Source: Bacillota bacterium (GTDB taxonomy: Bacteria > Bacillota > UBA4882 > UBA8346). From it: DNA of 64,000 nucleotides. The stretch's first letter is position 1, and every line of letters starts with the position of its first letter. Below, in pieces: positions 44,740 through 55,600 of the stretch. The stretch covers positions 1-64,000 of the forward strand of contig JAEYPR010000012.1 in assembly GCA_023410535.1 (NCBI GenBank). Direction: 5' to 3'. Below the pieces are notes generated by a model that saw only the letters and a list, made by a program, of their open reading frames with translations, made no database searches and was not told the DNA's origin. The translations under genes and the position numbers were made by a program.

Positions 44740-46736
44740 TATTGCGATTCCTCCCCAACCTGATATTGAACTGAACTTAACTTAGCGGGCACCGGTTGCC
44801 CACTGCTGTGATAGATCGAACACTCACCCGCCCCAACCTGACCTGATCCGGCTGCTTGGCTGATGACAATGAAATTGAACCGCGCCAAGGTGGTTTCGGG
44901 ACCGGCGAAAGGCTGTTCCCTAACCCCGTTGACTCCGGTAACGGTTCCCGCTTGATAATCAATGATCCCCGGTGACCAGGACGCCAAAACGTCCCCTTCC
45001 ACCAGGAAGGTACCCCGGGAGACGTTGATCAATCGGAGCTGTTTCGGGTCATAGCTTAGATTCAGTTTAAACTTGGTAACGTCTTTCAAATTATAAGCCA
45101 CGACATCAACCATATAAACCTGACCCGGGACCAGCTTTTCTGCCCCGGTCAGCCGCAATTGCACCGGCAGGACCGGAATCACAGCGTCAGCGGCAAGCAA
45201 CTGCGGTTTCAAGCCGTTGCCGGTGATCTCCGCTTTGAGCTGACCCGACGTGGCATTGCCGGTCGGTATCAACTGCCAACTGACGGTTAAGCTTTCAGTG
45301 GCATCCAAGTTGCCTAAGTATTTCTCAGCCCGTTCCCCGGGCGCCAGCCGGAACCCGTCGTCATTGACTAAAACTGCCTTGACGCCGCTGGCCGGGGTCT
45401 CCCCGCTGTTTTTCAATTCCACTTGGACCGGCAACGGATTGGGCTGCCATTGCTCATCTTTAATTGTCAGACTGGGGATGATTAATTTTCCTTCCAACCT
45501 CGGCGGCCCGATAATCCGGACCTTCCGCGTCACCTGATTGGACTCCAGCTGTTCGCCGGTGACATCAATGGTGAACTCGGTTTCCCCGCTGAATTGGCCG
45601 TCCGGCTTGATCTCCCAGGCAAATTGCTTCAAAACGCCCGGAATCAATTCCGGAATGGTAATCTCGGTCGCTCCGGCGGCACTGACCAAACCGGCCGGGA
45701 GATTGAGATGAATCTTCACATTTTGGGCTTTCGCCTCACCCCGGTGTTCCAAATACATAATCACCAGGTACGTGCGGGGATTATCCAGACTGTAACGAAC
45801 TTCCGACGGTGCGGTGATCCCTAAGTAAGTGTTGCCCGGGGAGAAAGTCACGCCGCCCAAACCATAATCGGCCACCACTTCGAACCGTTCGCCCGGTTTA
45901 ACCGCCCGGGGATACCAAGTCATAACCAAAGCGCTGTCCAACTCATCTTCGCCGTCGCGCGTAAAATCAGCCCCTTCGGTCAAGGGAATCTCCCATGGGT
46001 GATCAGCCGCCCGGCCCCAATTGGTGAAGACCACTTGGTCCGGGGTGGTCACGTCCCCGCCGCGCAAGGTGCCTTGGGCGATGACCGCCGGTTTGACCAG
46101 GGAGTCAAAGGCCTGCCAGAAATCAGGACATTGTTCTTTAGTGAAACGGCGGTCAGTGGTGATCTCCTGGTTCCCGACGCGGAACGGCGCGCCGTCATTA
46201 TCGCCAACCATCGTGTCGAGCAACTCGCGCAAACCGATTTGAACCGTTTCGGTTCCTTCGTTGGTAACCAGATAGCGAATCCGGGCGGTATCTAAAGCAC
46301 CCGTGCTGGTACTGCGGGTGATATTGACAATCTGTTCCACCGCCACCTGTCCGTAGCGACACTTCATGGTCAATCCCGCTTCGGTGATCCGGGGCGGTTC
46401 GACAATCTCGCCACCCGGCAGGCCCACTCCCGCCCGCTTGGTCGTGGCTTTGCCAAAAACATAATTAACGCCGTTGATCTGAATAGTGGTAAATGACGTC
46501 CAAGGTTTGGGCCGGCCATAGATCAACGGCTTGTTGTCATCATCGGCGCGCTCCTGATCGCCGCCGGTGACATCTACCGCGAACCGTCCCGTTTCTTCCG
46601 GCGTATTATTGAGGAAAACTTTGATATATTTATTTTCGATTGAGAGCAACCCCGCCGGTTCGGCACTTACCCCGGCCGTTGCCGCCAATATCCCGACGAA
46701 CGCTAGGATTAAAATCATTTGGCGCCGTATCCGCAT
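44739..46736 (-). CDS. Secreted multidomain protein with C-terminal cohesin-like domain
   Basis: 665 aa. Signal peptide (1-25), then a large N-terminal beta domain, Ig/CARDB-like segments (about 300-510), and from about 530 a region with the cohesin pattern: LVPGQVYMVDVVAYNL, FKLNLSYDPKQLRLINVS, then TTLARFNFIVI. Cohesin-like folds mediate extracellular protein contacts. AAGGAGG precedes ATG. It lies 12 bases after tonB and is coupled to the SLH gene, so it probably works with the TonB complex at the envelope. No known full-length homologue recognised. Confidence 0.72.
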   Translation of the reverse strand: MRIRRQMILILAFVGILAATAGVSAEPAGLLSIENKYIKVFLNNTPEETGRFAVDVTGGDQERADDDNKPLIYGRPKPWTSFTTIQINGVNYVFGKATTKRAGVGLPGGEIVEPPRITEAGLTMKCRYGQVAVEQIVNITRSTSTGALDTARIRYLVTNEGTETVQIGLRELLDTMVGDNDGAPFRVGNQEITTDRRFTKEQCPDFWQAFDSLVKPAVIAQGTLRGGDVTTPDQVVFTNWGRAADHPWEIPLTEGADFTRDGEDELDSALVMTWYPRAVKPGERFEVVADYGLGGVTFSPGNTYLGITAPSEVRYSLDNPRTYLVIMYLEHRGEAKAQNVKIHLNLPAGLVSAAGATEITIPELIPGVLKQFAWEIKPDGQFSGETEFTIDVTGEQLESNQVTRKVRIIGPPRLEGKLIIPSLTIKDEQWQPNPLPVQVELKNSGETPASGVKAVLVNDDGFRLAPGERAEKYLGNLDATESLTVSWQLIPTGNATSGQLKAEITGNGLKPQLLAADAVIPVLPVQLRLTGAEKLVPGQVYMVDVVAYNLKDVTKFKLNLSYDPKQLRLINVSRGTFLVEGDVLASWSPGIIDYQAGTVTGVNGVREQPFAGPETTLARFNFIVISQAAGSGQVGAGECSIYHSSGQPVPAKLSSVQYQVGEESQ

Positions 46737-46748
46737 TGCGAAACCTCC

Positions 46749-47576
46749 TTACGGTCGCGTCTCCGCGTGAAAATAATTCACATTCACACCGCTGTCCAAC
46801 CGGAAGGTGAAACCCAACTCCAGCATATAGGCAACCGGCCATTGTTTCAGCTTCCAATCCCGTTTGATCCGGTTGATGACTGCCTGATCCAACCGGGCAT
46901 CGCTTGCGTGTTTGACAAAGTCGATACTTTCTAAGGTCCCGTCGGGTTTAACCAGCAGTCTTACGACAACGTCGCCTTCAATTCCTTCATTTAAGGCGTT
47001 TTTGGGGTAAATTGGCTTCGAGGGGATCGCCACCAGCTGTTCACCGGTACCTAACCCAACCGCTTTACCGGGTTGTCCCGAACCGCCTCCGGAACCGTTG
47101 CCATTACCGTTACCAGTGCCGTTGCCGCTCCCGTCACCCGTTCCAAGTCGTCCGCCGGTGACACCTTGATTATTTCCCGGAGGAACGACGGGCGCTTTGC
47201 CTTTGTCCCCGGTGGCGAGTTCTCCCGGAGCGCCGGTTTTATCCTGCGGTTGCGGGTTTACGCTGCCGGATTTGGCCGGAGCCGTACCTTCCTTGCCAGG
47301 GTTGGGACCATTTTTCATCGCAGGCTGGGTCGACTTATCGGTTTTGGCAGGTATGGGGTTGGTTCCCAATGCTTCCGACGAACCACCGCCTCCCGCATTC
47401 AGCACCGTGCCCGAATCGCCGGCTAATTCCATGGTTCCTACCACAATCGTATCCAGATTGGGATCGATGGTTTGAGCCGAAAAAAACTGGCCCGGAGCGA
47501 TCAGCATTAACCCAATATGGAATATCGCGGAAAACATGATTGCCAAGAGATAATTATTCCGTTCGCTCCCAGTCAT
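46749..47576 (-). CDS. tonB: TonB-family energy-transducing protein
   Basis: 275 aa. N-terminal membrane anchor (about 10-28), a long Gly/Ser/Pro-rich linker with GNGxG repeats, and a C-terminal TonB domain (PIYPKNALNEGIEGDVVVRL, LLVKPDGTLESIDFVK). TonB spans a periplasm to energise outer-membrane receptors, so its presence argues for an outer membrane. No TonB-dependent receptor is encoded in the window. Confidence 0.88.
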   Translation of the reverse strand: MTGSERNNYLLAIMFSAIFHIGLMLIAPGQFFSAQTIDPNLDTIVVGTMELAGDSGTVLNAGGGGSSEALGTNPIPAKTDKSTQPAMKNGPNPGKEGTAPAKSGSVNPQPQDKTGAPGELATGDKGKAPVVPPGNNQGVTGGRLGTGDGSGNGTGNGNGNGSGGGSGQPGKAVGLGTGEQLVAIPSKPIYPKNALNEGIEGDVVVRLLVKPDGTLESIDFVKHASDARLDQAVINRIKRDWKLKQWPVAYMLELGFTFRLDSGVNVNYFHAETRP

Positions 47577-47602
47577 CGGTTATCCGTCCTCCTCCCATCC
47601 CG

Positions 47603-48043
47603 TTATTCCACCGTTTCGGAATGGTTGGCGTTGGGGATCTGTTTTCGATCCACCCCCAGCACCGGTTTTTTCACTCCCACGCTGGCCAAAACATCCATCA
47701 CTTGAACCACTTTCGCGTATGCTACCGTGGCGTCGGGCCGGATCACCACTTGGGTTTCCGGATCGTTTTTTAACTCACGCCGGATCCGCTCTTTTAACTG
47801 ACCGACCGCAACCGCATCTTTACCGTAAAACAATTGCGATCCCTGATTAATACTGATAACCACCGTGTTTTGTTGCGCTTTGCCAACATGCAACGTTTTG
47901 GGGAGTTCCACCGCCACTCCGGTCTGAGCGCTTTTAAAGGTGGCAAACAGCATAAAGAAGACCAACATGAAAAACATCACGTCAATCATTGGTACCAGTT
48001 CGATCCGGGGCCGGCGCCGTTTGATCGCTAACTTGATTGCCAT
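47603..48043 (-). CDS. exbD: ExbD/TolR biopolymer transport protein
   Basis: 146 aa. Single N-terminal helix with the essential aspartate in LVPMIDVMFFMLVFF, then a periplasmic domain (VVIRPDATVAYAKVVQVMD). GAGGTG six bases before ATG 48043 decides the start over a GTG three codons earlier. Proton-channel partner of ExbB. Confidence 0.92.
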   Translation of the reverse strand: MAIKLAIKRRRPRIELVPMIDVMFFMLVFFMLFATFKSAQTGVAVELPKTLHVGKAQQNTVVISINQGSQLFYGKDAVAVGQLKERIRRELKNDPETQVVIRPDATVAYAKVVQVMDVLASVGVKKPVLGVDRKQIPNANHSETVE

Positions 48044-48053
48044 TTTATCCACC

Positions 48054-48656
48054 TCAGCCTTTTTGCAGGATGGTCAATATTTCTTGGGCTTTGGCACTCA
48101 GATCGCCGGCTTTCTTTTCGGCGATCCCGTAGAAGATATTCACGAAAAACAACGCCGGAATCGCAATCGCCAATCCAAACGCCGTATTATAAAGCGCCTC
48201 GGCGATACCGGCGCTCAATTGGGTCGTTTGCGACGCCCCGCCGATGGCAATGGCGGAAAAAGCCTTGATAATTCCGGTCACAGTTCCCAACAGTCCCAAC
48301 AGCGGACTGGCTGTGACAATGGTGTCCAATAAACTCAAACCCCGTTGCAAACGTTTGGTTTGAAGCTCACCGGCAGACTGCATCACTAGTTCGACCAATT
48401 GCAGATCGGTCTCCCGTTGCCGCAACCCCGACTCAATCACCTGGCCCAGCGCCGACTGGGACTCAACCGCCATTTTCCGGGCGTCCTCCAGTTTGCCTTG
48501 ATGTAAGTAAATTCGCAGCAGATTCATTTCTTGTTCATCCAATGCTTTATAACGTAGGTAAAAAAAGATCCGTTCCAAGACAATGATCGTAGCCAAGATC
48601 GAGCACACAGCCAGGGGAATGACTACCCAACCCCCTTGAGTCAATAGATGCAACAT
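48054..48656 (-). CDS. exbB: ExbB/TolQ proton channel protein
   Basis: 200 aa, three helices. TASPLLGLLGTVTGII is the family signature; LYNTAFGLAIAIPALFF forms the last helix. GAGGGGG precedes the ATG. First gene of exbB-exbD-tonB-cohesin-SLH. Confidence 0.94.
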   Translation of the reverse strand: MLHLLTQGGWVVIPLAVCSILATIIVLERIFFYLRYKALDEQEMNLLRIYLHQGKLEDARKMAVESQSALGQVIESGLRQRETDLQLVELVMQSAGELQTKRLQRGLSLLDTIVTASPLLGLLGTVTGIIKAFSAIAIGGASQTTQLSAGIAEALYNTAFGLAIAIPALFFVNIFYGIAEKKAGDLSAKAQEILTILQKG

Positions 48657-48855
48657 GATCTTACCCCCTCATGGATGAGATAATTATTTTTATAAGCGAA
48701 GGAAGAATTGCAAAAGTCTCCATTTCAATGATACGAACCTTTGCCCAATCTGTCAATGAACATAACCCCGAACATCGGAGTGGTAATCTGGAAAACCCAG
48801 GTTGGGTATAAAATGAACGCTTTGTAAAATCTATCTAACATTTTTTCTAAACAAC

Positions 48856-48879
48856 AAAAAAAGCCCGAGTTTCGAGCTT
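48856..48879 (-). terminator. Terminator of the cheX gene
   Basis: Minus strand AAGCTCG-aaact-CGGGCTT (one wobble) followed by a T-run. Confidence 0.8.
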
Positions 48880-48926
48880 CTTTGAAATTACGAACCTTTT
48901 GCCTTATATTTAGCATACTTTGTTAT

Positions 48927-49394
48927 TTAACCTTCCGCAAAAGAGACATCCAGATGAATGGAGTCTCCGTTGTCAAAAATTAGCGGAATGGAAACGATCT
49001 TCGCGTTATCGTTGCTGAATTGCAGATTATCGCCAACCAAAAGCGTTGGCGGGGAAATGTCGATCTTAATGTCACGATCGGAAAAGATCGTGGCGGCATG
49101 ACCCAAGATCATGTTGCTCAATTCGGAGATCGCGCTCTTTGACAACTCATCCAATTGCGTCACCGGCATCCCGCCCATCATTGCCGAAGCAACCCGACAA
49201 GCGACCTCCGGTCGGTAGGCAAAGACCGCTGTGCCACGAATTCTTCCCGTCAACCCGATCAAAACCACCAAATTTTCGGCGGTATAAGGCGACTGTTTTA
49301 TTATAACCTTACCCAGCGTTACTTGAAACCCGGCTACCTGTCCGATGATGTTCTGACTGGCCTCAATAAACGGGTTAATATAGTTCACTTCCAT
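48927..49394 (-). CDS. cheX: CheX-like CheY-phosphate phosphatase
   Basis: 155 aa. The ExxN catalytic motif is visible in SAISELSNMILGHAA, after GLTGRIRGTAVFAY and MMGGMP. CheX dephosphorylates CheY-P and ends chemotaxis signals. Single gene with its own terminator. A TGTTACAAT extended -10 (49526-49518) may be its promoter. Confidence 0.87.
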   Translation of the reverse strand: MEVNYINPFIEASQNIIGQVAGFQVTLGKVIIKQSPYTAENLVVLIGLTGRIRGTAVFAYRPEVACRVASAMMGGMPVTQLDELSKSAISELSNMILGHAATIFSDRDIKIDISPPTLLVGDNLQFSNDNAKIVSIPLIFDNGDSIHLDVSFAEG

Positions 49395-49794
49395 GTTATG
49401 AATAACCCCTTTTCATGCTTTCTTTTAGTAATGCCCAAAAATACCTCCGCTATCACTCCAAACCAAACGACTGCCGATAACAAACCAAACCGATTCCTTG
49501 AGAATTTGACCATTTTTATTGTAACACGGACTAACTCTGCAATCAGGTCTCTTTCATAGGATTATCGTTATATGTTATATATAATATTATATCGAATTTT
49601 TTTCCCAATTCTTAACTGGTTTTTTTAAAAAACCACACATTTTTTAAAACTAATTTTTTGGTAAAGATCAATGATACTTTCGGCAGATTTATTCCTTTTA
49701 TCCAAATTTGATTTATACGCTTAAAAACTCCAAGCCTGATTCCGCTTGGAGTTGCGATGTCGATCATGGTATCCTTATGTGTTTCGCCTATTCT
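49395..49794. other. AT-rich gene-free spacer
   Basis: Holds a possible extended -10 promoter for cheX (TGTTACAAT, minus strand, 49526-49518), an A/T palindrome TGGTTTTTT/AAAAAACCA around 49617-49635 and the terminator at 49723-49753. Nothing coding is seen. Confidence 0.5.
49723..49753 (-). terminator. Terminator of the GNAT operon
   Basis: AACTCCAAGC and GCTTGGAGTT, 10-bp stem with 8-base loop, T-run on the minus-strand side. Confidence 0.8.
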
Positions 49795-50307
49795 TTAGTC
49801 CCCTTCCGGTAAGTTACTGTGAAACCAACGCTCATCGGCCAAGACGACCGAGGTGGCAATCTGACGCGCCGCCACCGACCAATAACGACGTAAGAGCCGA
49901 TCCTTTACCTCCGGATCCACCAGCCGGAAACCGTATTTTTCATAAAAACGGACCGCCCAAGCCGCGGCTTGCCACGTTCCAATCAAAATGGGTTGCGCTG
50001 TTTGGCGCTGCAGAAACCGGAGCAATTGCCCGCCGATTCCTTGATTACGGCAGATGGTCCGGACATAGGCGTGACGGATCAGATCGACTCCTCCTTTGCG
50101 CTGGATCCCCATAACTCCTACTAACTCCCCGTTGGATTCATGACCCCAAAACTCGACTCCCGCAACTATTTCAGCCGCCAACTCCGGGCGCCCCATATAC
50201 GGTTGGTGCCATTGGTCCGGTGGAATCACGCCCCGATACGCCTGAGCGGCATCGTTGATAATTTCATAAATCGTTTCGAAATCCCCTGTCTCACACTTGC
50301 GAATCAT
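49795..50307 (-). CDS. GNAT-family N-acetyltransferase
   Basis: 170 aa. Acetyl-CoA loop VRTICRNQGIGGQLL (R/QxxGxG/A), preceded by GELVGVMGIQ and followed by AVRFYEKYGFRLV. Small-molecule acetyltransferase, substrate unknown. Overlaps the upstream oxidoreductase gene by 17 bases. Confidence 0.88.
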   Translation of the reverse strand: MIRKCETGDFETIYEIINDAAQAYRGVIPPDQWHQPYMGRPELAAEIVAGVEFWGHESNGELVGVMGIQRKGGVDLIRHAYVRTICRNQGIGGQLLRFLQRQTAQPILIGTWQAAAWAVRFYEKYGFRLVDPEVKDRLLRRYWSVAARQIATSVVLADERWFHSNLPEGD

Positions 50308-50911
50308 CGGACACGCCTTCTTTCGGAAAATATTCGCGCACCAATTGGCGGACTTCTCTTAACCACCCTTGACGTTGTTCAAGGCCGCTGGTCACCATCA
50401 CCCTGAACATCCGCCGTTCAACCCGGTGGATCCCACAGAGATTAAAAATGCAGTTCTTCCATAGCAGCTCCAGCGGATCTCCGAAAACCTGTTCTTCCCG
50501 TTCGGCTGTGGTATTAGAAGTATTGAAGACCAATGCCGCCCGGGCTTTCAATAACCCTACCGGCACTCCTTCACCTTGGTCGCCCGGCTGAAATTCGTAG
50601 GCAACACCCGGCCGGATCACCCGGTCGATCCAACCCTTAAGGATCGCCGGCGGTTGCCCCCACCAATTCGGATGAATGATTACAATCCCGTCAGCTTCGG
50701 ACAATTCCCGGCAATGGCGGGCGATAGCTTCCGGAACTTCCGCTCCCCGGGGCAGCTCTGCCGCAGTGGCGACCGGATCAAAGGCTTCCTGATATAAATC
50801 ATGAAAGTCGACTTGATAACCCTGTTCCGCAAGTACCGACGCCACTTGGTCGGCAATTGCCCGGTTAAAGCTATCCGGCGCCGGGTGACCAAATAAGACA
50901 AACGCCTTCAT
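50291..50911 (-). CDS. Flavodoxin-fold NAD(P)H oxidoreductase (KefF/NQO-like)
   Basis: 206 aa. MKAFVLFGHPAPDSFN (FMN/FAD phosphate loop) and HPNWWGQPPAILKGWIDRV are hallmarks of the NQO1/KefF/MdaB family. Two-electron quinone or azo reductase. Divergent from the MocR gene at 51027, which is likely to regulate it. Confidence 0.88.
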   Translation of the reverse strand: MKAFVLFGHPAPDSFNRAIADQVASVLAEQGYQVDFHDLYQEAFDPVATAAELPRGAEVPEAIARHCRELSEADGIVIIHPNWWGQPPAILKGWIDRVIRPGVAYEFQPGDQGEGVPVGLLKARAALVFNTSNTTAEREEQVFGDPLELLWKNCIFNLCGIHRVERRMFRVMVTSGLEQRQGWLREVRQLVREYFPKEGVSDDSQV

Positions 50912-50960
50912 TATGCTTCTCCTGACTTGTGGCTTGATTGTAAATAGCGTATCATGAAAG

Positions 50961-51008
50961 AGTGGTTTGCCAAAGTTCCACTTATTATATTCTTTAATGG
51001 TACCACTT
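50961..51008. promoter_or_regulatory. Candidate MocR operator in the divergent spacer
   Basis: AGTGGT (50961-50966) inverted relative to CCACTT at 50978-50983 and 51003-51008, with TATATT (50986-50991) between. Repeated half-sites next to a MocR gene fit a shared operator. Confidence 0.4.
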
Positions 51009-51026
51009 CATTTAGGAGGAACCCCA

Positions 51027-52427
51027 ATGGTCCTACTTCAGATCGGCCCAAAAACGGAAACGCCTTTGTCACGCCAGATTTACCTCCAGCTTCGCTCTCA
51101 AATATTAAACGGAACGCTGGCCGCGGGATTCCGTCTTCCGGCCAGTCGCGAACTGGCTGCCGAACTTCAAGTAGCGCGCAATACCGTTTTGACCGCCTAT
51201 GAACTCTTAATGGCCGAAGGCTTCATTACCGGACAACATGGCTCCGGGACCTATGTCGCGGAGAATGCTTCATTGGAAACCGCGGCCCCGCCGGCATCCC
51301 CTGCGGCAATAATCGTTCCGGATAATATCCCGCCGCCTTCCGGGCAGATTGATTTCCGTTCCGGGATCCCTGCCATCGACCAACTCCAGTCGCAACCATG
51401 GATCCAAGCCAATCGGGTCGTTTGGCAAAACGCTTCAGCCGCCGCTTTAGGGTACAGCGCACCGGCAGGCCAACTCCAACTGCGGGCGCTGATCTGTGGC
51501 ATGTTGCGCAGAAATCGCGGCGTCATTTGCCAACCGGAACAAATCCTGATCACCTCCGGTTCGGTTCAAGGCCTGGCGCTGGTCGCAAAAACATTGGTAT
51601 CCCGGGTCGCCCGGGTTATATTGGAGGATCCCGCCAATCAAGATATTGCCCGGATCTTTGCCGACCCCCTGGTGCCCACCATTCCCGTTCCGGTGGATCA
51701 AAACGGTCTGATGGTGGAGGCATTAACCGAATTTCCCGGACCTTCGTTGATTGTCATCACACCGTCGCATCAATTCCCCTTAGGCTCGATCCTGCCGATC
51801 AACCGCCGGATCGAACTGATCCGCCATGCCCGCAACAGTAAGTCGTGGATCATCGAAGACGATTACGATAGCGAGTTTCGCTACGACGGTCCGCCGCTCA
51901 GCGCCGTTCAAGGTCTCGACCCGGAGCGGGTAATTTATCTGGGAACCTTCAGTAAAACGCTCTTCCCATCGTTACGTTTGGGTTATATGGTGCTACCGCA
52001 GGAGCTGGTCGGACAGTTGCAACAACTAAAAAAGATCACCGATATCCATTGTCACTCCATTAACCAGTTAGTGCTGGCGGAACTGCTCCTCAACGGTTAT
52101 GTCGAACGGCATGTCTTTCGCATGAAAAAACTCTACCGGCAACGGCGCGATTGTTTAATCAGGATGTTGCGAGCGTTGTTTCCGGAACAGGCCCGCGTAA
52201 GCGGCGCTTCGACCGGACTCCACTTAATCGCCGAGTTTGAAGGAATCGCCTTTGACCCCGACTTAACTGAACGCTGCCGGGAAGCGGGGGTTGTGGTGTA
52301 TCCGGTGGAGAACTACGCGGCCCGCAAAGGCTGGCATCGCCATAAGTTGGTATTGGGTTACGGACATCTAAACGAATCCCAAATTCAGGAGGGTATCCGC
52401 AGGTTAAAACGAGGGATTTGCAACTGA
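51027..52427 (+). CDS. MocR-family regulator (second copy)
   Basis: 466 aa. GntR helix (LPASRELAAELQVARNTVLTAYELL, about 30-70) and an aminotransferase domain with PLP lysine in LGTFSKTLFPSLRLGY. AGGAGG before ATG 51027 sets the start; an upstream ATG at 50967 lacks a ribosome site. Domain pattern is closer to PdxR/GabR than to the copy at 6831. Probably controls the divergent oxidoreductase-GNAT pair. Confidence 0.9.
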   Translation: MVLLQIGPKTETPLSRQIYLQLRSQILNGTLAAGFRLPASRELAAELQVARNTVLTAYELLMAEGFITGQHGSGTYVAENASLETAAPPASPAAIIVPDNIPPPSGQIDFRSGIPAIDQLQSQPWIQANRVVWQNASAAALGYSAPAGQLQLRALICGMLRRNRGVICQPEQILITSGSVQGLALVAKTLVSRVARVILEDPANQDIARIFADPLVPTIPVPVDQNGLMVEALTEFPGPSLIVITPSHQFPLGSILPINRRIELIRHARNSKSWIIEDDYDSEFRYDGPPLSAVQGLDPERVIYLGTFSKTLFPSLRLGYMVLPQELVGQLQQLKKITDIHCHSINQLVLAELLLNGYVERHVFRMKKLYRQRRDCLIRMLRALFPEQARVSGASTGLHLIAEFEGIAFDPDLTERCREAGVVVYPVENYAARKGWHRHKLVLGYGHLNESQIQEGIRRLKRGICN

Positions 52428-52602
52428 AACCGGCTGAACCGTTCGGTTATTCCCCGATTGACATTTAGCGTCTTACAGGCCGGTGGTTTCCCGGCAAAAA
52501 GATCTCTCATTAATTATTTTTACATGCCGAAAATAATATTAAACCGATTCGATACTTTTCGTAACGAAATTTGCAATCAAAATTCAGTCTCCGAGGTAGA
52601 TC

Positions 52603-55600
52603 ATGAAATCAGGCAAACGCTTGACCGTCGGTTATATCGCGCAACACGGTTACGACGGAATCGGACTGGACCTCCTGCGCGGTATCACCGCAGCCGCCAA
52701 AGATTACGATCTCAATTTGATTAATTTCATCGGTGGTTCCACCCTGTTCGACCGCGAGGTCAATCAGGCCGAGATTACCGTGATCAAGTTGCTAAACTCC
52801 CATAGCGTGGACGGCATTATCTCCTGGGTCACTTCATTGCGGCATTATATGACGATGCAGGCGGTAGAAGAACTGCATCGCCGCTTTCGTCCGCTTCCAA
52901 TCGTCAGCATCGCGATGCCCTTGCCGGGAATTCCCGCCATCTTGCCCGATGACAACGAGGGGATTCGGGAATTGATGGTTCATCTCATCGCCGACCACGG
53001 CCTACGGAAAATCGCTTTCATCGGGCGTGTTCCCGGACATTTTGGGTCCGATTTGCGTTACGAGGCGTATCGCCAAATATTGCAGGAATACGGAATCGAG
53101 TTCCGTCCGGAACTGATCTTTTTGACGCAGGAAATCAGTTATCAAGAAGGCTTGCGGGGGACCGCCGAGTTATTTGAAGATCGTGGTTTAAAGCCAGGAA
53201 TTGATATTGAGGCCATTGTCACCGTGAGCGACACGCTTTCCGCCGCGGCGATCGAACGGATGCGCGCTTTGGGAATCCATGTGCCGCATGATATTGCCGT
53301 AGTCGGTTATAACAATCGCAGTGAAAGCGTGACTTCGGTTCCGCCGTTGACAACTTTGGAACTCGACTTCGAGCGACATGGTTATCAAGCGGTAACTTCC
53401 CTTCTACAATTGGTCCTCGGGCAAGAGATTCCCGCCAGAATTATGATGCCCGTTAAAACAATCGTTCGTCAATCCTGCGGTTGTTATGAAGGAATCATCC
53501 GCAAAGCCGGAATCCCACCGGCCACCGCCGTCCAGTCCCTTGCCGCTCCGGCGGAGGAACAATGGGTTAGCGCGATTGAGCGGAATCGTCCCGCGCTAAT
53601 CGCCAAGATGAAACCCATGATCAACAAGATCGCAAACCAGGATCACGGGGAGCTGTTGGATAGCTTATTGAAGCAATTCATCCTCGACTTGACCGCCGCC
53701 GGCACTGGGAAAGGGCTGTTAAAAACCGTCTCGGAATATCTTGATTCGATTCATACGCCCCAAGATATTGTTTACGCCCAAAACCTGATCTCCGCATTGC
53801 GAATCGGATTATGGCCGCATCTTCCGCCCGACAAACTGAATCAAGCTGAGAATCTCGCTCATCAAGCCCGCACTCTGATCTGTAAAACACTGGAGTACCG
53901 TCCGGCAATTCCCGGTTATTCCGCTCCGGCGCTGGTTCAAGTGGGCGGAGCTTTCAATACTTCATTGACCTATGACGAGCTGATTGAAGTGATCGAACAC
54001 GATCTGCCGAAACTCGGTATCCCCGGATGTTATTTAGCGCTCTATCAAGATCTCGGCGCAACGGAGCCATCGATGGCCGAGTTAATCTTCGCTATGGATG
54101 ACAATCGGCGACTCCCGCTATCCGATGGGCAACGTTCGCCCTATCCCTGTTATAAGCTTTTACCGGACGGAATTCTACCGGCCGAACGCCGTTATGCCCT
54201 GTTGGTCCAATCCTGTTTTTATAAAGGGGATCAATTGGGATTGGTTGTCTTTGAAATGGGTCCGCTTGAAGGGGTTGTCTATGAAATGTTGCGGACCAAT
54301 TTCAGTTCCGCGCTTCATAGTGTCCTCATGTCCCAGGCCCGGATCAATGCCGAACGGGACCGGGAAGAACTCTTGAAAGCCCTGGCGGCAAAAAATACGG
54401 AATTAGAGGAACGGAACGCCGATTTCCGGCAAGTCAACGAACAGTTGCAAGCGGCCATTACCGAAGCGAACAAAGCCAATCAAGCCAAAAGCCGCTTTCT
54501 GGCTAATATGAGCCACGAAATCCGGACCCCGCTAAACTGCATCATTGGTTTTGCCGAGGTTCTCAATACGGCCAAAAATCAAAGCCAACGCCAACACTAC
54601 ATCCAATTGATCATTGAAGAATCCGAAAAATTAATGGAACTCATCAACCATACGTTGGATATTTCAACGATTGAAGCCGGCAAGTTACGGATTAATCATG
54701 AGCCGTTTGATCTCTATCAGTTAATGGAGTCGATCACCTCGACCTATGCCGTGCATTCCCGCAATAAAGGGCTGGAATATGAATGCACCATCGATCATGC
54801 GATCCATCCTCTTTTACAAGGTGATCCGTTACGCTTACGCCAAGTGCTGATCAACCTGATCGGCAACGCGATTAAATTCACCTTCCAGGGCAAAATCACT
54901 GTCGGCGTTCATCTGTTGGAACAAAATGAAATAAGCTCCACGCTGCTTTTTCAGATCTGCGACACCGGGATAGGGATTCCTCCCGAAAAACAGTCGTTGA
55001 TCTTTGACGCCTTCGTTCAAGCCGAAGATTCGACCACTCGTAAATTTGGCGGAACCGGACTGGGTACGGCGATCTCCAAGGAATTGGTCCATTTAATGGG
55101 TGGCACGATTGGCGTCCAAAGTAAGGTTGGCCAAGGAAGCACCTTTTGGTTTTCGTTACCGCTAACCCCCGTCACACCGGGAAGCGGGCCCCGTCACCGG
55201 GAGGCGGCCAGCGCGGCTGCGATCGAACCGTTACCGCTTTTGACCGGATCGACCGTCTTGCTGGTGGAGGATTATCCGACCAATCAGGAAGTCGCCATGG
55301 CGCACCTGGACCGTTTGGGGTGCAACGTGGTCATTGCCGATAACGGCAAAGTTGCGGTTGACCTATATCAAAATCTGAATGCCGATCTAATTTTAATGGA
55401 TATTCAAATGCCGGAGATGGATGGGTTTGAAGCCACCCGGCTAATCCGTCAACAACCGAACGGCCAAACCGTCCCGATCCTGGGAATGACGGCCAACGCT
55501 TTCGCATCCGATGTCCAACTTTGTCTTGATGCGGGCATGAACGATGTGATCACCAAGCCATTCCGAAAGGAGTTTTTCCAACGTAAAGTGGTCTTCTGGC

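Noticed and set aside
48725..48916. 63-codon minus-strand frame between cheX and exbB
   Set aside because: It spans the cheX terminator and has no ribosome site.
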